A DNA stretch of 64,000 nucleotides. It comes from Planctomycetota bacterium (lineage in GTDB: Bacteria; Planctomycetota; Phycisphaerae; WQYP01). Location of the stretch: the NCBI GenBank assembly GCA_021819825.1, contig JAKAEZ010000001.1, positions 159,218 through 223,217 on the forward strand, in the 5' to 3' direction. Below, piece after piece: positions 46,422 through 56,090 of the stretch; positions within the stretch are counted from its first letter, which is position 1, and every line of letters begins with the position of its first letter. The position numbers and the translations under genes are program-made. The notes under the pieces are model-generated. The model searched no databases. It was given only the letters and a program-made list of their open reading frames with translations, and was not told where the DNA came from.

Positions 46422-47227
46422 GTCTATTGCTTATGTCCATAACGTCCGCGAATTCCTCTGATGTACCGGTGATTCGTTTTGAAAATGTTCATAAACGGTT
46501 TGGATCCCTGGTGGTACTTAACGGCGTGGATCTTGACATTCCGGCCGATCAGACGACTGTAGTCATCGGGCCATCGGGGACTGGTAAATCCGTGCTGCTG
46601 AAACATATTGTCGGATTGCTTAGACCGGATTCGGGGCACGTGTATTTTCATGGCCGGAGAATTGACAATCTCCCCGAAAAAGAATTCGAGCCAATTCGGA
46701 AGCGCTTTGGGTTTCTATTCCAGCAAAGCGCTCTGTTTGATTCCATGGATGTGGGAGAAAATATCGCCTTTCCACTGCGCCAGGAAGGGGGCATCAGTGA
46801 AACGCAGATCATTGAGACGATTCATGAAAAGCTGTCGATTGTCGGTTTGGCCGCCAGTGAAAGGAAAATGCCGGCGGATCTTTCCGGCGGCCAGCGCAAA
46901 CGTGTGGCGTTGGCCCGGGCGATGGCTATGAATCCCGAAGTACTGTTATATGATGAACCTACCACCGGCTTGGATCCCATTCGCGCGGATGTCATCAATG
47001 AGCTGATTCTGAAGTTGCAAAAACAGTTTAAAGTTACTGGGATTGTGGTGACCCATGATATGGCCAGCGCGTTTAAGGTAGCCGATCATATTGTGATGCT
47101 GCTGCATGGCAAAATTGTCTTTCGCGGTACAGCGGATGAAATACGCACGTGCCCTGATCCGGAAGTACAGCGATTTATTCAAGGGAGAGCCAGCGAGGCG
47201 GAACTAGGCGCATTGGACCGTTTGTAA
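46418..47227 (+). CDS. MlaF-type ABC transporter ATPase
   Basis: The 269-residue ATPase drives the MlaE-type permease. It has Walker A GPSGTGKS, signature LSGGQRKRVALARAMA, Walker B VLLYDEPTTGLDP and the H-loop VVTHD. The start is a GTG whose last bases overlap the permease stop (GTGA), so the two are coupled; an ATG at 46433 is an alternative. The usual third component, a periplasmic MCE protein, is missing downstream, where a glycosyltransferase follows after 85 bp. Confidence 0.95.
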   Translation: MSLLLMSITSANSSDVPVIRFENVHKRFGSLVVLNGVDLDIPADQTTVVIGPSGTGKSVLLKHIVGLLRPDSGHVYFHGRRIDNLPEKEFEPIRKRFGFLFQQSALFDSMDVGENIAFPLRQEGGISETQIIETIHEKLSIVGLAASERKMPADLSGGQRKRVALARAMAMNPEVLLYDEPTTGLDPIRADVINELILKLQKQFKVTGIVVTHDMASAFKVADHIVMLLHGKIVFRGTADEIRTCPDPEVQRFIQGRASEAELGALDRL

Positions 47228-47312
47228 CGGCATCAGGCACCAGCGGTTTCATCCAACGCCTCTGCCGCTGCGTATGAGATAGCAAAGGCGAGATTCCTGA
47301 GGAAAGGCATGT

Positions 47313-48605
47313 ATGCAGATAATCGGGCCGTTGATACTGTGCTTATGGCTGGCGGCGCTGGTGGGCATTTGGGTGCGCGTGAGTTATTCCAAGGCAATGC
47401 GTACGATGACCCGTTTCATTTGCGATGCCGATACCTCCCCGGCCGCTTTTGATTCACTTGTAACGCCTGATGATGCAGCGGCGGAGTATGTAAGCGATCC
47501 CGGGGTGTGGCCGAACGTGACGATTATCGCTCCCGGGCGCAATGAGGGGCATGTATTGCGCAACACGCTGGGGTCTTTGTGCGAACTGGATTATCCGAAT
47601 TACCAGGTCATCTTCGTGGATGACCAATCCACCGATGATACCGCGGAAATCTGTCGCGAACTTGTGGCCCGTTATGCGCATTTGCGGGTGCTCCATCATC
47701 ATCAAAGTCCACCAAAAGGCTGGGGTGGCAAGGTCTGGGCGATTCAACAGGCAGTGGGGCATATTGATGGCGAACTGGTACTGTTTACCGATTCCGATAT
47801 TCGACACCATCCAAAGTCGCTAAGAAAAATGGTTCAGCTTCAGCGGCATCGTAATATTGATATGCTCAGTTTGCTCCCCCGGATGGAAACCGGCGGCCTG
47901 ATTGAGCAATCGGTGATGCTTATGGCGCAGCATGCACTATTGACATTGGCACCGCTTTACAAGTCCAATGATCCGCAGAACCCATCACCTTTGACGGGGG
48001 GCGCTTATATGCTGTTTCGCACAAGTGCTTATAACTCCATGGGTGGCCATGCAGCTATCCACCGCCAATTGGTGGAAGATCTGGCACTGGGAACGCAGGC
48101 GAGAGCCAAGGGGCTGACAGTCTTTACGGTATGCACACGCGAATTGTTGAGCGGCCGCATGTACGAAGGATTAAGGGATACTTTTTGCGGACTGAAAAAA
48201 AATGCTTATGCGGGCTTGCGCTGCAACCCGATTATTGCGTTCTTGACCACGCTGGCGATCTTGCTGGGAGGCGTGTTGGTACCCGTGTATTTAATTTTTT
48301 CAATCCTAGCCATGGTGTTAGCGCCAACACCGGTATGGACGGTAGCGATCATAATGGCGTTGCTGGCCAACATCGCGTTTTTTTCGCATTTTGAACGGCT
48401 GCGTCGCGTCACATGTCAAAAGCCCGGATCGCCTTTATTTATGCCGGTTGGAATGCTGTTCTGCGTTGGCGTGCTCGGGGCGAGCATGTGGGATTATTAC
48501 ATTCGCGGCGGCAGCGTCTGGTCTGGCCGCGTTTACGCCCGCAAAGAGGTAAATCTCGACGCCACCATTCTCACGGGTAACCCCAACCCCGTAGAGAAAA
48601 CCTGA
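47313..48605 (+). CDS. Membrane-bound family 2 glycosyltransferase (HpnB/CrtQ-like)
   Basis: The 430-residue protein has an N-terminal membrane segment, a GT2 domain (VTIIAPGRNEG, VIFVDDQSTDDT, VLFTDSDIRHHP, RQLVEDLALG) and two or three C-terminal membrane helices (about 305-385). This arrangement is shared with the hopene-associated transferase HpnB and the carotenoid transferase CrtQ, both acting on C30 isoprenoids. Given the carotenoid genes 11 kb downstream, a role in carotenoid or hopanoid decoration is possible but unproven. GAGG lies upstream of the ATG. Confidence 0.85.
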   Translation: MQIIGPLILCLWLAALVGIWVRVSYSKAMRTMTRFICDADTSPAAFDSLVTPDDAAAEYVSDPGVWPNVTIIAPGRNEGHVLRNTLGSLCELDYPNYQVIFVDDQSTDDTAEICRELVARYAHLRVLHHHQSPPKGWGGKVWAIQQAVGHIDGELVLFTDSDIRHHPKSLRKMVQLQRHRNIDMLSLLPRMETGGLIEQSVMLMAQHALLTLAPLYKSNDPQNPSPLTGGAYMLFRTSAYNSMGGHAAIHRQLVEDLALGTQARAKGLTVFTVCTRELLSGRMYEGLRDTFCGLKKNAYAGLRCNPIIAFLTTLAILLGGVLVPVYLIFSILAMVLAPTPVWTVAIIMALLANIAFFSHFERLRRVTCQKPGSPLFMPVGMLFCVGVLGASMWDYYIRGGSVWSGRVYARKEVNLDATILTGNPNPVEKT

Positions 48606-48798
48606 TGCCCCCGTGACCCCGCAAAATAATAGCGATTCCACTGGCAATGAACTTTCACAACCGACAGAGGACTTTCTTGCGTTCCGCAGTCATCTTGGAT
48701 ATCGGCACGCAGCTTCTATCCGATGCGGTCACTTCCCGAATCGTGCCGGGCGTTCAGTTACCTGACCAATACTGACCAAAACTGCAAAAATCCCTCCG

Positions 48799-49785
48799 CT
48801 ATTGTCCCCCAATTTTTACTAACACTTTTCCCATCGGCCCCCGGGCCAGACGCTCAAAGGCCTGCGGCAACTGGTCAAATTCAAATACCGAATCGACCAA
48901 CGGGCGGTGGTCATGGATCTTTAGAAGCTTCAGCGCTTCACGCCATGCGGCTTGGGCTTCCTGGGCTGTAAAACTTCCAGCGGCAACGCCGCCGATCCGC
49001 AAACGTCGAAAGAAAAGACTGGCGGTGTTAAATTGCGGGACCGGACCAGCCAGCCGCCCCACCACGCTTAATTTTCCCCAGGCGCCCATCACGTCAAGGA
49101 GTTCAGAAAATTGTGCGCCACCAATATTTTCCACCACCAAGTCTACGCGTTTTCCCCCGAGAAGTTCCAGGAGTATTTTTCGCCATTGAGTGTCAGCGGG
49201 ATCAAGGACTATCGTCGCGCCGAGGTCAGAAAGCCGGCGTCGTTTTTCCTGGCTGCGGGAAAAGGCGATAACCGTGTGGCCCAAGGCGCGAGCTAATTGC
49301 ACGCCGGCAACGCCGACGCCACCGCTGGCACCGGTGATTAGCACGACGGAGGGAGGCAGGTTGCCCCATTGTGTAAGTGCCTGCCAAGCCGTCAGATACA
49401 CCAAGGACGCCCCCGCACATTGCTGTGGCGTCCATCCGTCCGGCAAGGCGGCGACGCTGTCGGCGGGAACGGCCACTTTCTGGGCAAATGTCCCGGCCTG
49501 TTCAACGCCTACCGGGCCGCGAATAATCAATGCGTGGTCTCCGGGCTTCCAAGTTGAAACGCCCGAACCGGTTTGCGTAATAAGCCCCATCGCATCGCGG
49601 CCCAGAATGTGCGGAAGCGCCGGTCGCGCTGGGTATTGCCCTTCCGCCAAATAACGATCCGCGGGATTTAATGCCGCGTACTGCACTTCCAGCACCACAT
49701 CCTGCGTACCGCACACCGGCTCCGCCGCATCGCCCAGATGCAGATTTTCCAAGCCGCCGAGTTTTTCCAACAACCATGCCTTCAT
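48799..49785 (-). CDS. Quinone oxidoreductase-like medium-chain dehydrogenase
   Basis: The 328-residue protein follows the zinc-free NADPH:quinone oxidoreductase type: MKAWLLEKLGGLENL, YAALNPADRYLAEGQYP, ILGRDAMGLI, the nucleotide-binding ITGASGGVGVAGVQLARALG, and a C-terminal GKVLVKIG. Zinc ligands are not evident. It reduces a quinone or an enone; the substrate is unknown. The start at 49785 has GGAG eight bases upstream; a second ATG at 49791 is too close. Confidence 0.9.
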   Translation of the reverse strand: MKAWLLEKLGGLENLHLGDAAEPVCGTQDVVLEVQYAALNPADRYLAEGQYPARPALPHILGRDAMGLITQTGSGVSTWKPGDHALIIRGPVGVEQAGTFAQKVAVPADSVAALPDGWTPQQCAGASLVYLTAWQALTQWGNLPPSVVLITGASGGVGVAGVQLARALGHTVIAFSRSQEKRRRLSDLGATIVLDPADTQWRKILLELLGGKRVDLVVENIGGAQFSELLDVMGAWGKLSVVGRLAGPVPQFNTASLFFRRLRIGGVAAGSFTAQEAQAAWREALKLLKIHDHRPLVDSVFEFDQLPQAFERLARGPMGKVLVKIGGQ

Positions 49786-49881
49786 AAACATTGCTCCAAA
49801 AAGAGACTATCTATTCTATGCGTCCGCAGTGCGTAAAATAGTGGTGTCTAGCCGCGGCGATTCCACAATGCCACGACACCT

Positions 49882-52422
49882 TTAATTTCCATTTCTCCGG
49901 TATCGCCGCAGCACGGGCTGCGCCTGCGCCGGATTTTCCGGCCAGGCGTGTTTAGGATATCGCGCCCGCAAATCTTTTCGTACCAGGGCGTAACTGCCGG
50001 ACCAGAAACCGGCTAAATCATGGGTTATTTGCACCGGACGATGGTTAGGACCGAGAATTTCCAGCAGCACCGGTACGCGACCACCGGCAATGCGGGGTGT
50101 ATCTTGAAAGCCAAACAAATCCTGCAGTCGCGCTGATAATACTGGCGTGCCATCGTCACGATAATCAAGCTCTGCGGAGCGGCCATTAGGCAGGGCCAGA
50201 TGAGACGGTGCCGCTTCAGCCAGTAAGCGTGCTACGGCGTAATCCAAATTTGATTCAATGGCCGCAGCCAAGCCGTCTCCAGCAATCAACTTCCGCAGTG
50301 CCGCCGGATTTAGCGAGCCGGATTCCAATAGCGACCGCAGGTCCGCGGGGTTAAGGTCACGGATATGTTGTTCCGGCATGGCTTTTCGCAACATGGCCAT
50401 TCGCGCTGCTAAACGGCGCAGGGCCGCATCGCGTTGCAGATATTCCGGCATTCGCTGCACGATATATGCAATTGCGACTTTCCGGAATTCTTCCGGATCA
50501 GGCTGGGAATCCACAAATTCCTCCAGCACCAGATCACGGTACAACACCCTGCGATGAGCCAATATCCGCCCGTCGGCAATCTCTATGCTTTTCTTCTCCC
50601 GGATGGATTCGGGATACATGTTTAACAGTTGCTGATAGGTTATAGCCGATGCAATATGCACCATCGCCTCGCCGGGGCTGTTAGACACGGAAATATCCAC
50701 CGCCACAAATAACGGAGCGCGAAGTACCACCGATCCCGGTCCCATACGTACCCCGCCCCCACCGACCATGACTGCCCGCGAAGCGTCGGTTTCCCTTCGG
50801 CGGCAAATGCGTTCCGGGTAAGCCCGCAGCAGCAATTCCCCAATCTCCGCAGAATTGGTGCTCCCGGCAATATGCGAAAAATCGATTTTAGCGTCAATCA
50901 GTCGCCCCAACTCATTGGCCACGGCACGAACCTGAGCGGCCCCCATTGCGTCGATCGTAACGGACGCACCATGAGCACCCTTCTCCGCCAAGGCCATGAC
51001 CCGGATCAAAACATCCGAATCCCCGACACCCGCCCCCCGCTGATCCTTGCGCGACGATACAATATCGCGCTGGGAAATTAATGCCGCCAGCAAAGCGCCC
51101 AAGGCATTTTTGCCACTGTGCATAGCCAAGAGAATCAGCCGCCCCAGACGCGGATGCAGCGGCAAGTCCAACATTTTTTTGCCAATCACCGTAAGCCGCA
51201 ATCCATCGGATATCGGCTCTAAGGCACCCAACTCCCGCAATAATTCCACCGCAGATTCCGTGCGGTGCGCCGGCGGGGATTCAAAGAATTCAAAGCCCTC
51301 GGGGCCATGCCGGTCCCAGGCATAGAGCGTTAGAATACTTTGCGCCAGATCAACTCGCTTGATTTCGGGAATCTCGAAATCTTTGAGGTGTTTGGTTTGT
51401 AATTCCGGCCATAGTCGGATGCATACCCCGGGTGCCGTGCGGCCGGCGCGGCCCATGCGTTGATCAGCAGACGCTTTGCTGATTTGGATTAAATCAAGTC
51501 GATCAACGCCGCGCTGTGCGTCAAGACTGGCCTGCCGCACCAGCCCGGAATCAATGACAACTTTTACGCCATCAATGGTTAAGGATGTTTCGGCGATATT
51601 GGTGGAAAATATAATTTTGCGTTGCGGGCACGCTTTGAGCACGTTGACCTGGGCCTCCAGCGGCATGGAACCATACAATGTGCGTATGGCGTAGTGCGCC
51701 GCCAGCGGCAAGGTCCTGGCGACGGCCGCACAGCGATTAATCTCCATTGCCCCCGGGAGAAATACGAGAATATGTCCGTTATTTTCCAGTTCCAGTGCCG
51801 CGCGCAGGGCAGACATGACACGATCTTCCAGTCGTCCCTCGCTTCCGGGGTGGTAGATTGTTTGCACCGGATAGAGCCGCCCCGGCACGCTTAGCACCGG
51901 TGCGTTATCCAGATACTGTGCGACTTTCTGCGCATCGAGCGTGGCGGACATGACCAAAATCAGCAGGTCCGGCCGAATCGTCCTTTGCACTTGCCGCAGC
52001 ATGGCCAAGGTCAGGTCGCTGTGAATACTGCGTTCATGAAACTCATCCAATATCACGGCACCAATATGTTCCAAGGAAGGGTCATCCAACAGTTGGCGAG
52101 CCAGAATTCCCTCGGTCATGATCCGCAAAGCTGTATCCGCACGGACCAGTTTCTCCATCCGCACCTGGTATCCGACCTGATGGCCAAGGGTCCAACCGCG
52201 TTCTTCAGCAATACGCGCGGCGACGGCCTTGGCCGCAACGCGCCGTGGCTGGAGGACGATAATACGTGGAGCGCCGGCGGAGAGAATTCCGGCCTCCAAG
52301 AGGGCGGGCGGAACACGCGTGGTTTTGCCCGCGCCGGGTTCCGCGGTAAGCACCAGCGCCTGCTGCCGCGAAAGCAAGGAGATAATTTGCGGCAAAAACG
52401 TATCTATGGGCAACACATTCAT
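49882..52422 (-). CDS. hrpB: ATP-dependent RNA helicase HrpB
   Basis: The 846-residue DEAH-type helicase has AEPGAGKTTRVPPALL (motif I), LDEFHERSIHSDL (motif II, DEFH), SATLD (III), VFLPGAMEINR, TNIAETSLTIDGV (V), QRMGRAGRTAPG (VI) and the HrpB-specific C-terminal region. HrpB function is little known; in some bacteria it affects mRNA processing. Start at 52422 or 52455. It is a single gene flanked on the start side by a repeat. Confidence 0.94.
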   Translation of the reverse strand: MNVLPIDTFLPQIISLLSRQQALVLTAEPGAGKTTRVPPALLEAGILSAGAPRIIVLQPRRVAAKAVAARIAEERGWTLGHQVGYQVRMEKLVRADTALRIMTEGILARQLLDDPSLEHIGAVILDEFHERSIHSDLTLAMLRQVQRTIRPDLLILVMSATLDAQKVAQYLDNAPVLSVPGRLYPVQTIYHPGSEGRLEDRVMSALRAALELENNGHILVFLPGAMEINRCAAVARTLPLAAHYAIRTLYGSMPLEAQVNVLKACPQRKIIFSTNIAETSLTIDGVKVVIDSGLVRQASLDAQRGVDRLDLIQISKASADQRMGRAGRTAPGVCIRLWPELQTKHLKDFEIPEIKRVDLAQSILTLYAWDRHGPEGFEFFESPPAHRTESAVELLRELGALEPISDGLRLTVIGKKMLDLPLHPRLGRLILLAMHSGKNALGALLAALISQRDIVSSRKDQRGAGVGDSDVLIRVMALAEKGAHGASVTIDAMGAAQVRAVANELGRLIDAKIDFSHIAGSTNSAEIGELLLRAYPERICRRRETDASRAVMVGGGGVRMGPGSVVLRAPLFVAVDISVSNSPGEAMVHIASAITYQQLLNMYPESIREKKSIEIADGRILAHRRVLYRDLVLEEFVDSQPDPEEFRKVAIAYIVQRMPEYLQRDAALRRLAARMAMLRKAMPEQHIRDLNPADLRSLLESGSLNPAALRKLIAGDGLAAAIESNLDYAVARLLAEAAPSHLALPNGRSAELDYRDDGTPVLSARLQDLFGFQDTPRIAGGRVPVLLEILGPNHRPVQITHDLAGFWSGSYALVRKDLRARYPKHAWPENPAQAQPVLRRYRRNGN

Positions 52423-52477
52423 GGCATGAATCTTACAGCACGATGTTGAACGCATCGAGAGGCGACGAATCTGGAAG

Positions 52478-52510
52478 CTGGAATCTCAAATTTGAAATTT
52501 CAAATTTGAG
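52478..52510. repeat. AT-rich palindromic repeat, copy 2
   Basis: Begins CTGGAATCTC and contains AAATTTGAAATTTCAAATTT, a near-complement of the copy at 45365-45398. It lies in the short gap between hrpB and the GH1 gene. Confidence 0.6.
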
Positions 52511-52540
52511 CTATCTCTGTCCACTGTCATCTTCGGCCCC

Positions 52541-53899
52541 TTAGCCCAGAGCGTTTCGGCGGATCACTTGCGAATAAAATTCGGCGCTTAATTTTGGGAT
52601 GCGTTCCATGGTCTGGTAATTGACGTAATGCAGACCGAAGCGTTTGCTATAGCCACAGGCCCATTCAAAATTATCCAACAGACTCCAGTGAAAGTATCCC
52701 TTGAGCGCATAGCCTTCGCTGACCGCCCGGTGCGCGCTGATGAGATGCTGCTGCAGATACATTACCCGGGCGGTATCCCATATTTTATTGTCCGCATCGG
52801 GTGCATCAGGATAGGCGCAGCCGTTTTCTGTAATAAAAATCGCCTTGACGTTCCACAGTTCGGCAACCAGACGCGGCCCCCAATAGGTAATTGAAGGCCC
52901 GATGGTCAGCCAGGGCATGTGCATGCGGGGATAATGCGGGCCGCATTCAACCTCACTGTATCCGCACGATTTGGTCGGATCATGGCGGATATACGTGGGG
53001 GCGTAAAGATTCAGCCCGACAAAATCGATCGGGGACGATATTGTTTTCATATCCTCCTCGGTGAAAACAGGAGCGTCGGCTCCCTGAGCTTCCAGATATG
53101 CCGGATGGTATGCACCTTCTAAAATCGGCGTGAGAAACATTCCGGAGCGTTCACGCAGAGCATTGCGCGTCGCGTTGATATGTTCGGGCGTTTCAAGTAT
53201 CGGCGCGCAATTAGGAATATTTTCCGCCAGGCCCACGCGACATTTGCTTGCGGCGTTGATGGCCTGAACGGCCATTCCATGACCGAGCACCGCGTGGTGC
53301 CGGGCCTGGTTCAATACTTTAACCGATGTTTGCTTGCCGGGGGCAAACGGCTCATCAGAAAAGCCATAACCTTTATCCAGGAAACAGACAAATTCATTGA
53401 TGGTAAATATCCCCTCCACGCGGTCGCCGAGATTTCGGGCCATAAATCCGGCATAGGACGCAAAATCCACCGCGCATTGCCGAGACTCCCATCCGCCATA
53501 TCGGTCTTCGAGTGTCTGTGGCAAGTCCCAATGCATCAGGGTCATCCAAGGCTGAATTCCCGCGGATCGCAGTTCATCCACCAGCCGTTTATAAAAATCC
53601 AGGCCCTTCTGATTGACTGCGCCGGTTCCTTCGGGAAATATTCTCGGCCATGAGGCGGAAAAGCGATACGCTTTGACGCCCAACGCCTTCATCAGCGCAA
53701 CATCCTGACGATACAGGTGATAATGATCGCAGGCCGTCGCACCAGATTGCCCGGCGAAAACCGCACCCGGACGAAGGCAAAAAGTATCCCAAACCGAGGG
53801 GCCCCGGCCATCCTCCGCCACAGCACCTTCGATCTGATAGGCTGCGGTTGCGACACCCCAAGTGAAATCCGCGGGAAAACGACAATAATCAACGGCCAT
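52541..53899 (-). CDS. Family 1 glycoside hydrolase (beta-glucosidase-like)
   Basis: The 452-residue enzyme is GH1: FPADFTWGVATAAYQIEGA, FSASWPRIFPEG, MTLMHWDLPQTLEDRYGGW, the nucleophile in FITENGCAY (Glu358) and FHWSLLDNFEWACGYSKRFG. The acid/base Glu169 stands in TINEF, where nearly all GH1 have TxNEP. It has no signal peptide, so it works in the cytosol on an imported beta-glycoside. The start at 53899 has only a weak site; 53926 would add nine residues. Confidence 0.92.
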   Translation of the reverse strand: MAVDYCRFPADFTWGVATAAYQIEGAVAEDGRGPSVWDTFCLRPGAVFAGQSGATACDHYHLYRQDVALMKALGVKAYRFSASWPRIFPEGTGAVNQKGLDFYKRLVDELRSAGIQPWMTLMHWDLPQTLEDRYGGWESRQCAVDFASYAGFMARNLGDRVEGIFTINEFVCFLDKGYGFSDEPFAPGKQTSVKVLNQARHHAVLGHGMAVQAINAASKCRVGLAENIPNCAPILETPEHINATRNALRERSGMFLTPILEGAYHPAYLEAQGADAPVFTEEDMKTISSPIDFVGLNLYAPTYIRHDPTKSCGYSEVECGPHYPRMHMPWLTIGPSITYWGPRLVAELWNVKAIFITENGCAYPDAPDADNKIWDTARVMYLQQHLISAHRAVSEGYALKGYFHWSLLDNFEWACGYSKRFGLHYVNYQTMERIPKLSAEFYSQVIRRNALG

Positions 53900-53950
53900 A
53901 TATAAAACCCAAGCTACACGCGCCACGCGCTTAATCGATAAGCGCGAATA

Positions 53951-54856
53951 TTACCCGGCTGCGGACTTTCTCACCAGTACACACCGGGGATGGGCTGCCG
54001 CGTCACGAATGATGCGGCTATCATGAAAGTCCTTCTGTGCCAGTAAAATATCTTGAACATCGGACGATTGGTCAAATGCCGTCTCCACAATGAGCGCTCC
54101 ATCGGGCAATAAATATTCCGGGGCGTGGGTCGCCAGGCGACGATAAAAAGCTAATCCATCCGCCCCCCCATTTAACGCCACCTTGGGTTCATGCTGGGAA
54201 ACCTCCGGCATAAGCTCGGCAATTTTATTGGCGACAATATACGGAGGATTGCAAACAATGGCATGAAATTTAACCGGGGGAGACATCGCGGCTACGGGTT
54301 CAAATAAATCCCCTGAAAGAAAGCGGATTCGGGCGGCAAGGTCATGCGCGGCCGCATTTTTTTCCGCAATCCGTAAAGCGGCAGGGCTGATATCCGATAC
54401 GGTGAGCCGAGCTGTGGGCAGGTTTTTAGCCAGCGCGATGGCGATACAGCCGCTACCGGTGCACATATCCAATATTTCCGGCGCTTCCCATGCAGGTGTC
54501 ATCCGGGCCAGCCGAATCACCTGCTCCACGATGGTTTCTGTATCCGGCCGGGGAATCAACACATCCGGGGTAACCGTAAACTCCAGAGAGTAGAACCAAG
54601 CCTTTCCAATCAGGTAGGCCACCGGCGTGTGATCTTTCCGCTTTTTAACCATTTCCCGGAAAACTGCAACGTGTTCGGCTGGAGGGATTTGTTCAAAACG
54701 CGTGTAAAGGGCCATGCGAGAGCAGTTAAGGCTATGGGCCAGTAACAGTTCCGCGGAAAGACGAGCTTCATCAATGCCGCTGCGCGTAAAATACGCCGTT
54801 GTCCACTGCAGCAGCTCGCCGATAGTCCATGCAACGGATTTCCGACTTACATCCAT
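53951..54856 (-). CDS. prmC: Peptide chain release factor glutamine N5-methyltransferase
   Basis: PrmC methylates the GGQ glutamine of release factors. The 301-residue protein has the N-terminal helical domain (LLLAHSLNCSRMALYTRFEQ), DMCTGSGCIAIALAK for SAM, and the NPPYI motif in AIVCNPPYIVANKIAEL followed by EPKVALNGGADGL. Its ATG directly follows the stop codon of the desaturase gene, so the two form an operon, an unusual partner because prmC normally follows prfA. Confidence 0.96.
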   Translation of the reverse strand: MDVSRKSVAWTIGELLQWTTAYFTRSGIDEARLSAELLLAHSLNCSRMALYTRFEQIPPAEHVAVFREMVKKRKDHTPVAYLIGKAWFYSLEFTVTPDVLIPRPDTETIVEQVIRLARMTPAWEAPEILDMCTGSGCIAIALAKNLPTARLTVSDISPAALRIAEKNAAAHDLAARIRFLSGDLFEPVAAMSPPVKFHAIVCNPPYIVANKIAELMPEVSQHEPKVALNGGADGLAFYRRLATHAPEYLLPDGALIVETAFDQSSDVQDILLAQKDFHDSRIIRDAAAHPRCVLVRKSAAG

Positions 54857-55855
54857 TTAAACCGCGCGCCCCTGAATCCAACTGAAGGTTACCGGCGGCA
54901 GACCTCTTTGAAAATCAGCAATGCGATCAGCGTGACTAAGGTACCGCTCCGCCTGCTTGCAGAGATACTCTTGCGCTTTTGCGGCGGCACCGGAAACCGA
55001 GCGCGAAGCGATGTCCCAGGTTTTGATCAGGTGCTCGATAATGGCGGCATAATCATGGACGGTATAAACCCCCATACGTTGGGCAACCACCGCAAAATGA
55101 TCAAACAAATCAGCATCTTTCCCATCGTACATCAACCGGCCCGGCATGGCGATAAGGCCGCGCATCATTTCCCGAAACGCCAAAATTCCGCCTTCCGGAT
55201 CAGCCTCCATCACTTTTCCGGTCATGATGGTATAAAACGCTTCATGGCGGGCCTCGTCACCGGAAATACGCAGGCAGATTTTGGCGAGGTTCGGATCGCC
55301 TTGTGCCGCGGCAACTTTGGCGACGTTGTTATGAGAAATCCGGGTAGCCCGTTCCTGAAATGACGTGTAAACCAAACCGTTATAAGGATCAGGATAAGCC
55401 CTGGGATTAAAACCATTGGCGATGAGATGATGAATGGTCACTTCAATGCTGCGCATATCCACCCGCCCCGTAAGCCGAAGATAGGCGTTCAGCAAATCTC
55501 CATGGCGGTTTTCCTCGGCACTCCAGGTGCGCATCCATTTTGCCCAGGGTTTTTGTGTTGTCCCCTCATAATCGCGAGCGATAAGATTCAGAGAAACAGA
55601 ATAACTTGGGAGAGCCTCTTCGGTGACCATGTCTCCGACGAGTACTACCAGAGTTTCATCGGACAGGCTTTGCGCGGGAGTGCGGAAATCCTGTACCTGC
55701 TGGTGCCAGTTGCAGGCCGACAAATCTGGTAAATAATCGGTCGGTTGCCACGCTTTATCCACGGGTGAAAGGTAACCGAGATTATCCTGGACAACATCCT
55801 GCATGTTGTGGAGAATGTCAAAATGATGCTCGTAATTGTTGGATTCAGTCGGCAT
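54857..55855 (-). CDS. Acyl-[acyl-carrier-protein] desaturase, plant-type soluble
   Basis: The 332-residue di-iron enzyme introduces a double bond into acyl-ACP. Iron ligands are visible as TEEALPSY, EENRHGDLL and GDEARHEAFY, the two E-x-x-H pairs of the family. The length is close to that of bacterial stearoyl-ACP desaturase relatives. It has GAGGAG seven bases before the ATG at 55855 and is coupled to prmC. It probably makes unsaturated membrane lipids. Confidence 0.93.
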   Translation of the reverse strand: MPTESNNYEHHFDILHNMQDVVQDNLGYLSPVDKAWQPTDYLPDLSACNWHQQVQDFRTPAQSLSDETLVVLVGDMVTEEALPSYSVSLNLIARDYEGTTQKPWAKWMRTWSAEENRHGDLLNAYLRLTGRVDMRSIEVTIHHLIANGFNPRAYPDPYNGLVYTSFQERATRISHNNVAKVAAAQGDPNLAKICLRISGDEARHEAFYTIMTGKVMEADPEGGILAFREMMRGLIAMPGRLMYDGKDADLFDHFAVVAQRMGVYTVHDYAAIIEHLIKTWDIASRSVSGAAAKAQEYLCKQAERYLSHADRIADFQRGLPPVTFSWIQGRAV

Positions 55856-56090
55856 GGGAAACTCCTCGATTAACAATCGTCGCACCACTTATCATCTACG
55901 ATAACACCAACCCTGCCGCAATGGGAAATAAAAACCGTTTGTCCGCAAACTAATTTGGCCATCGATCCGGCCCATGGCCACTTTTACGCGCGGTTGGTCG
56001 GACAGGCTCCCGGGGGCAAAATATAATTCGGTTTGCCAAGTATTTATAATTGGCGACAATTTAGCCACGGACCGGAAAGGCCTGACGACC

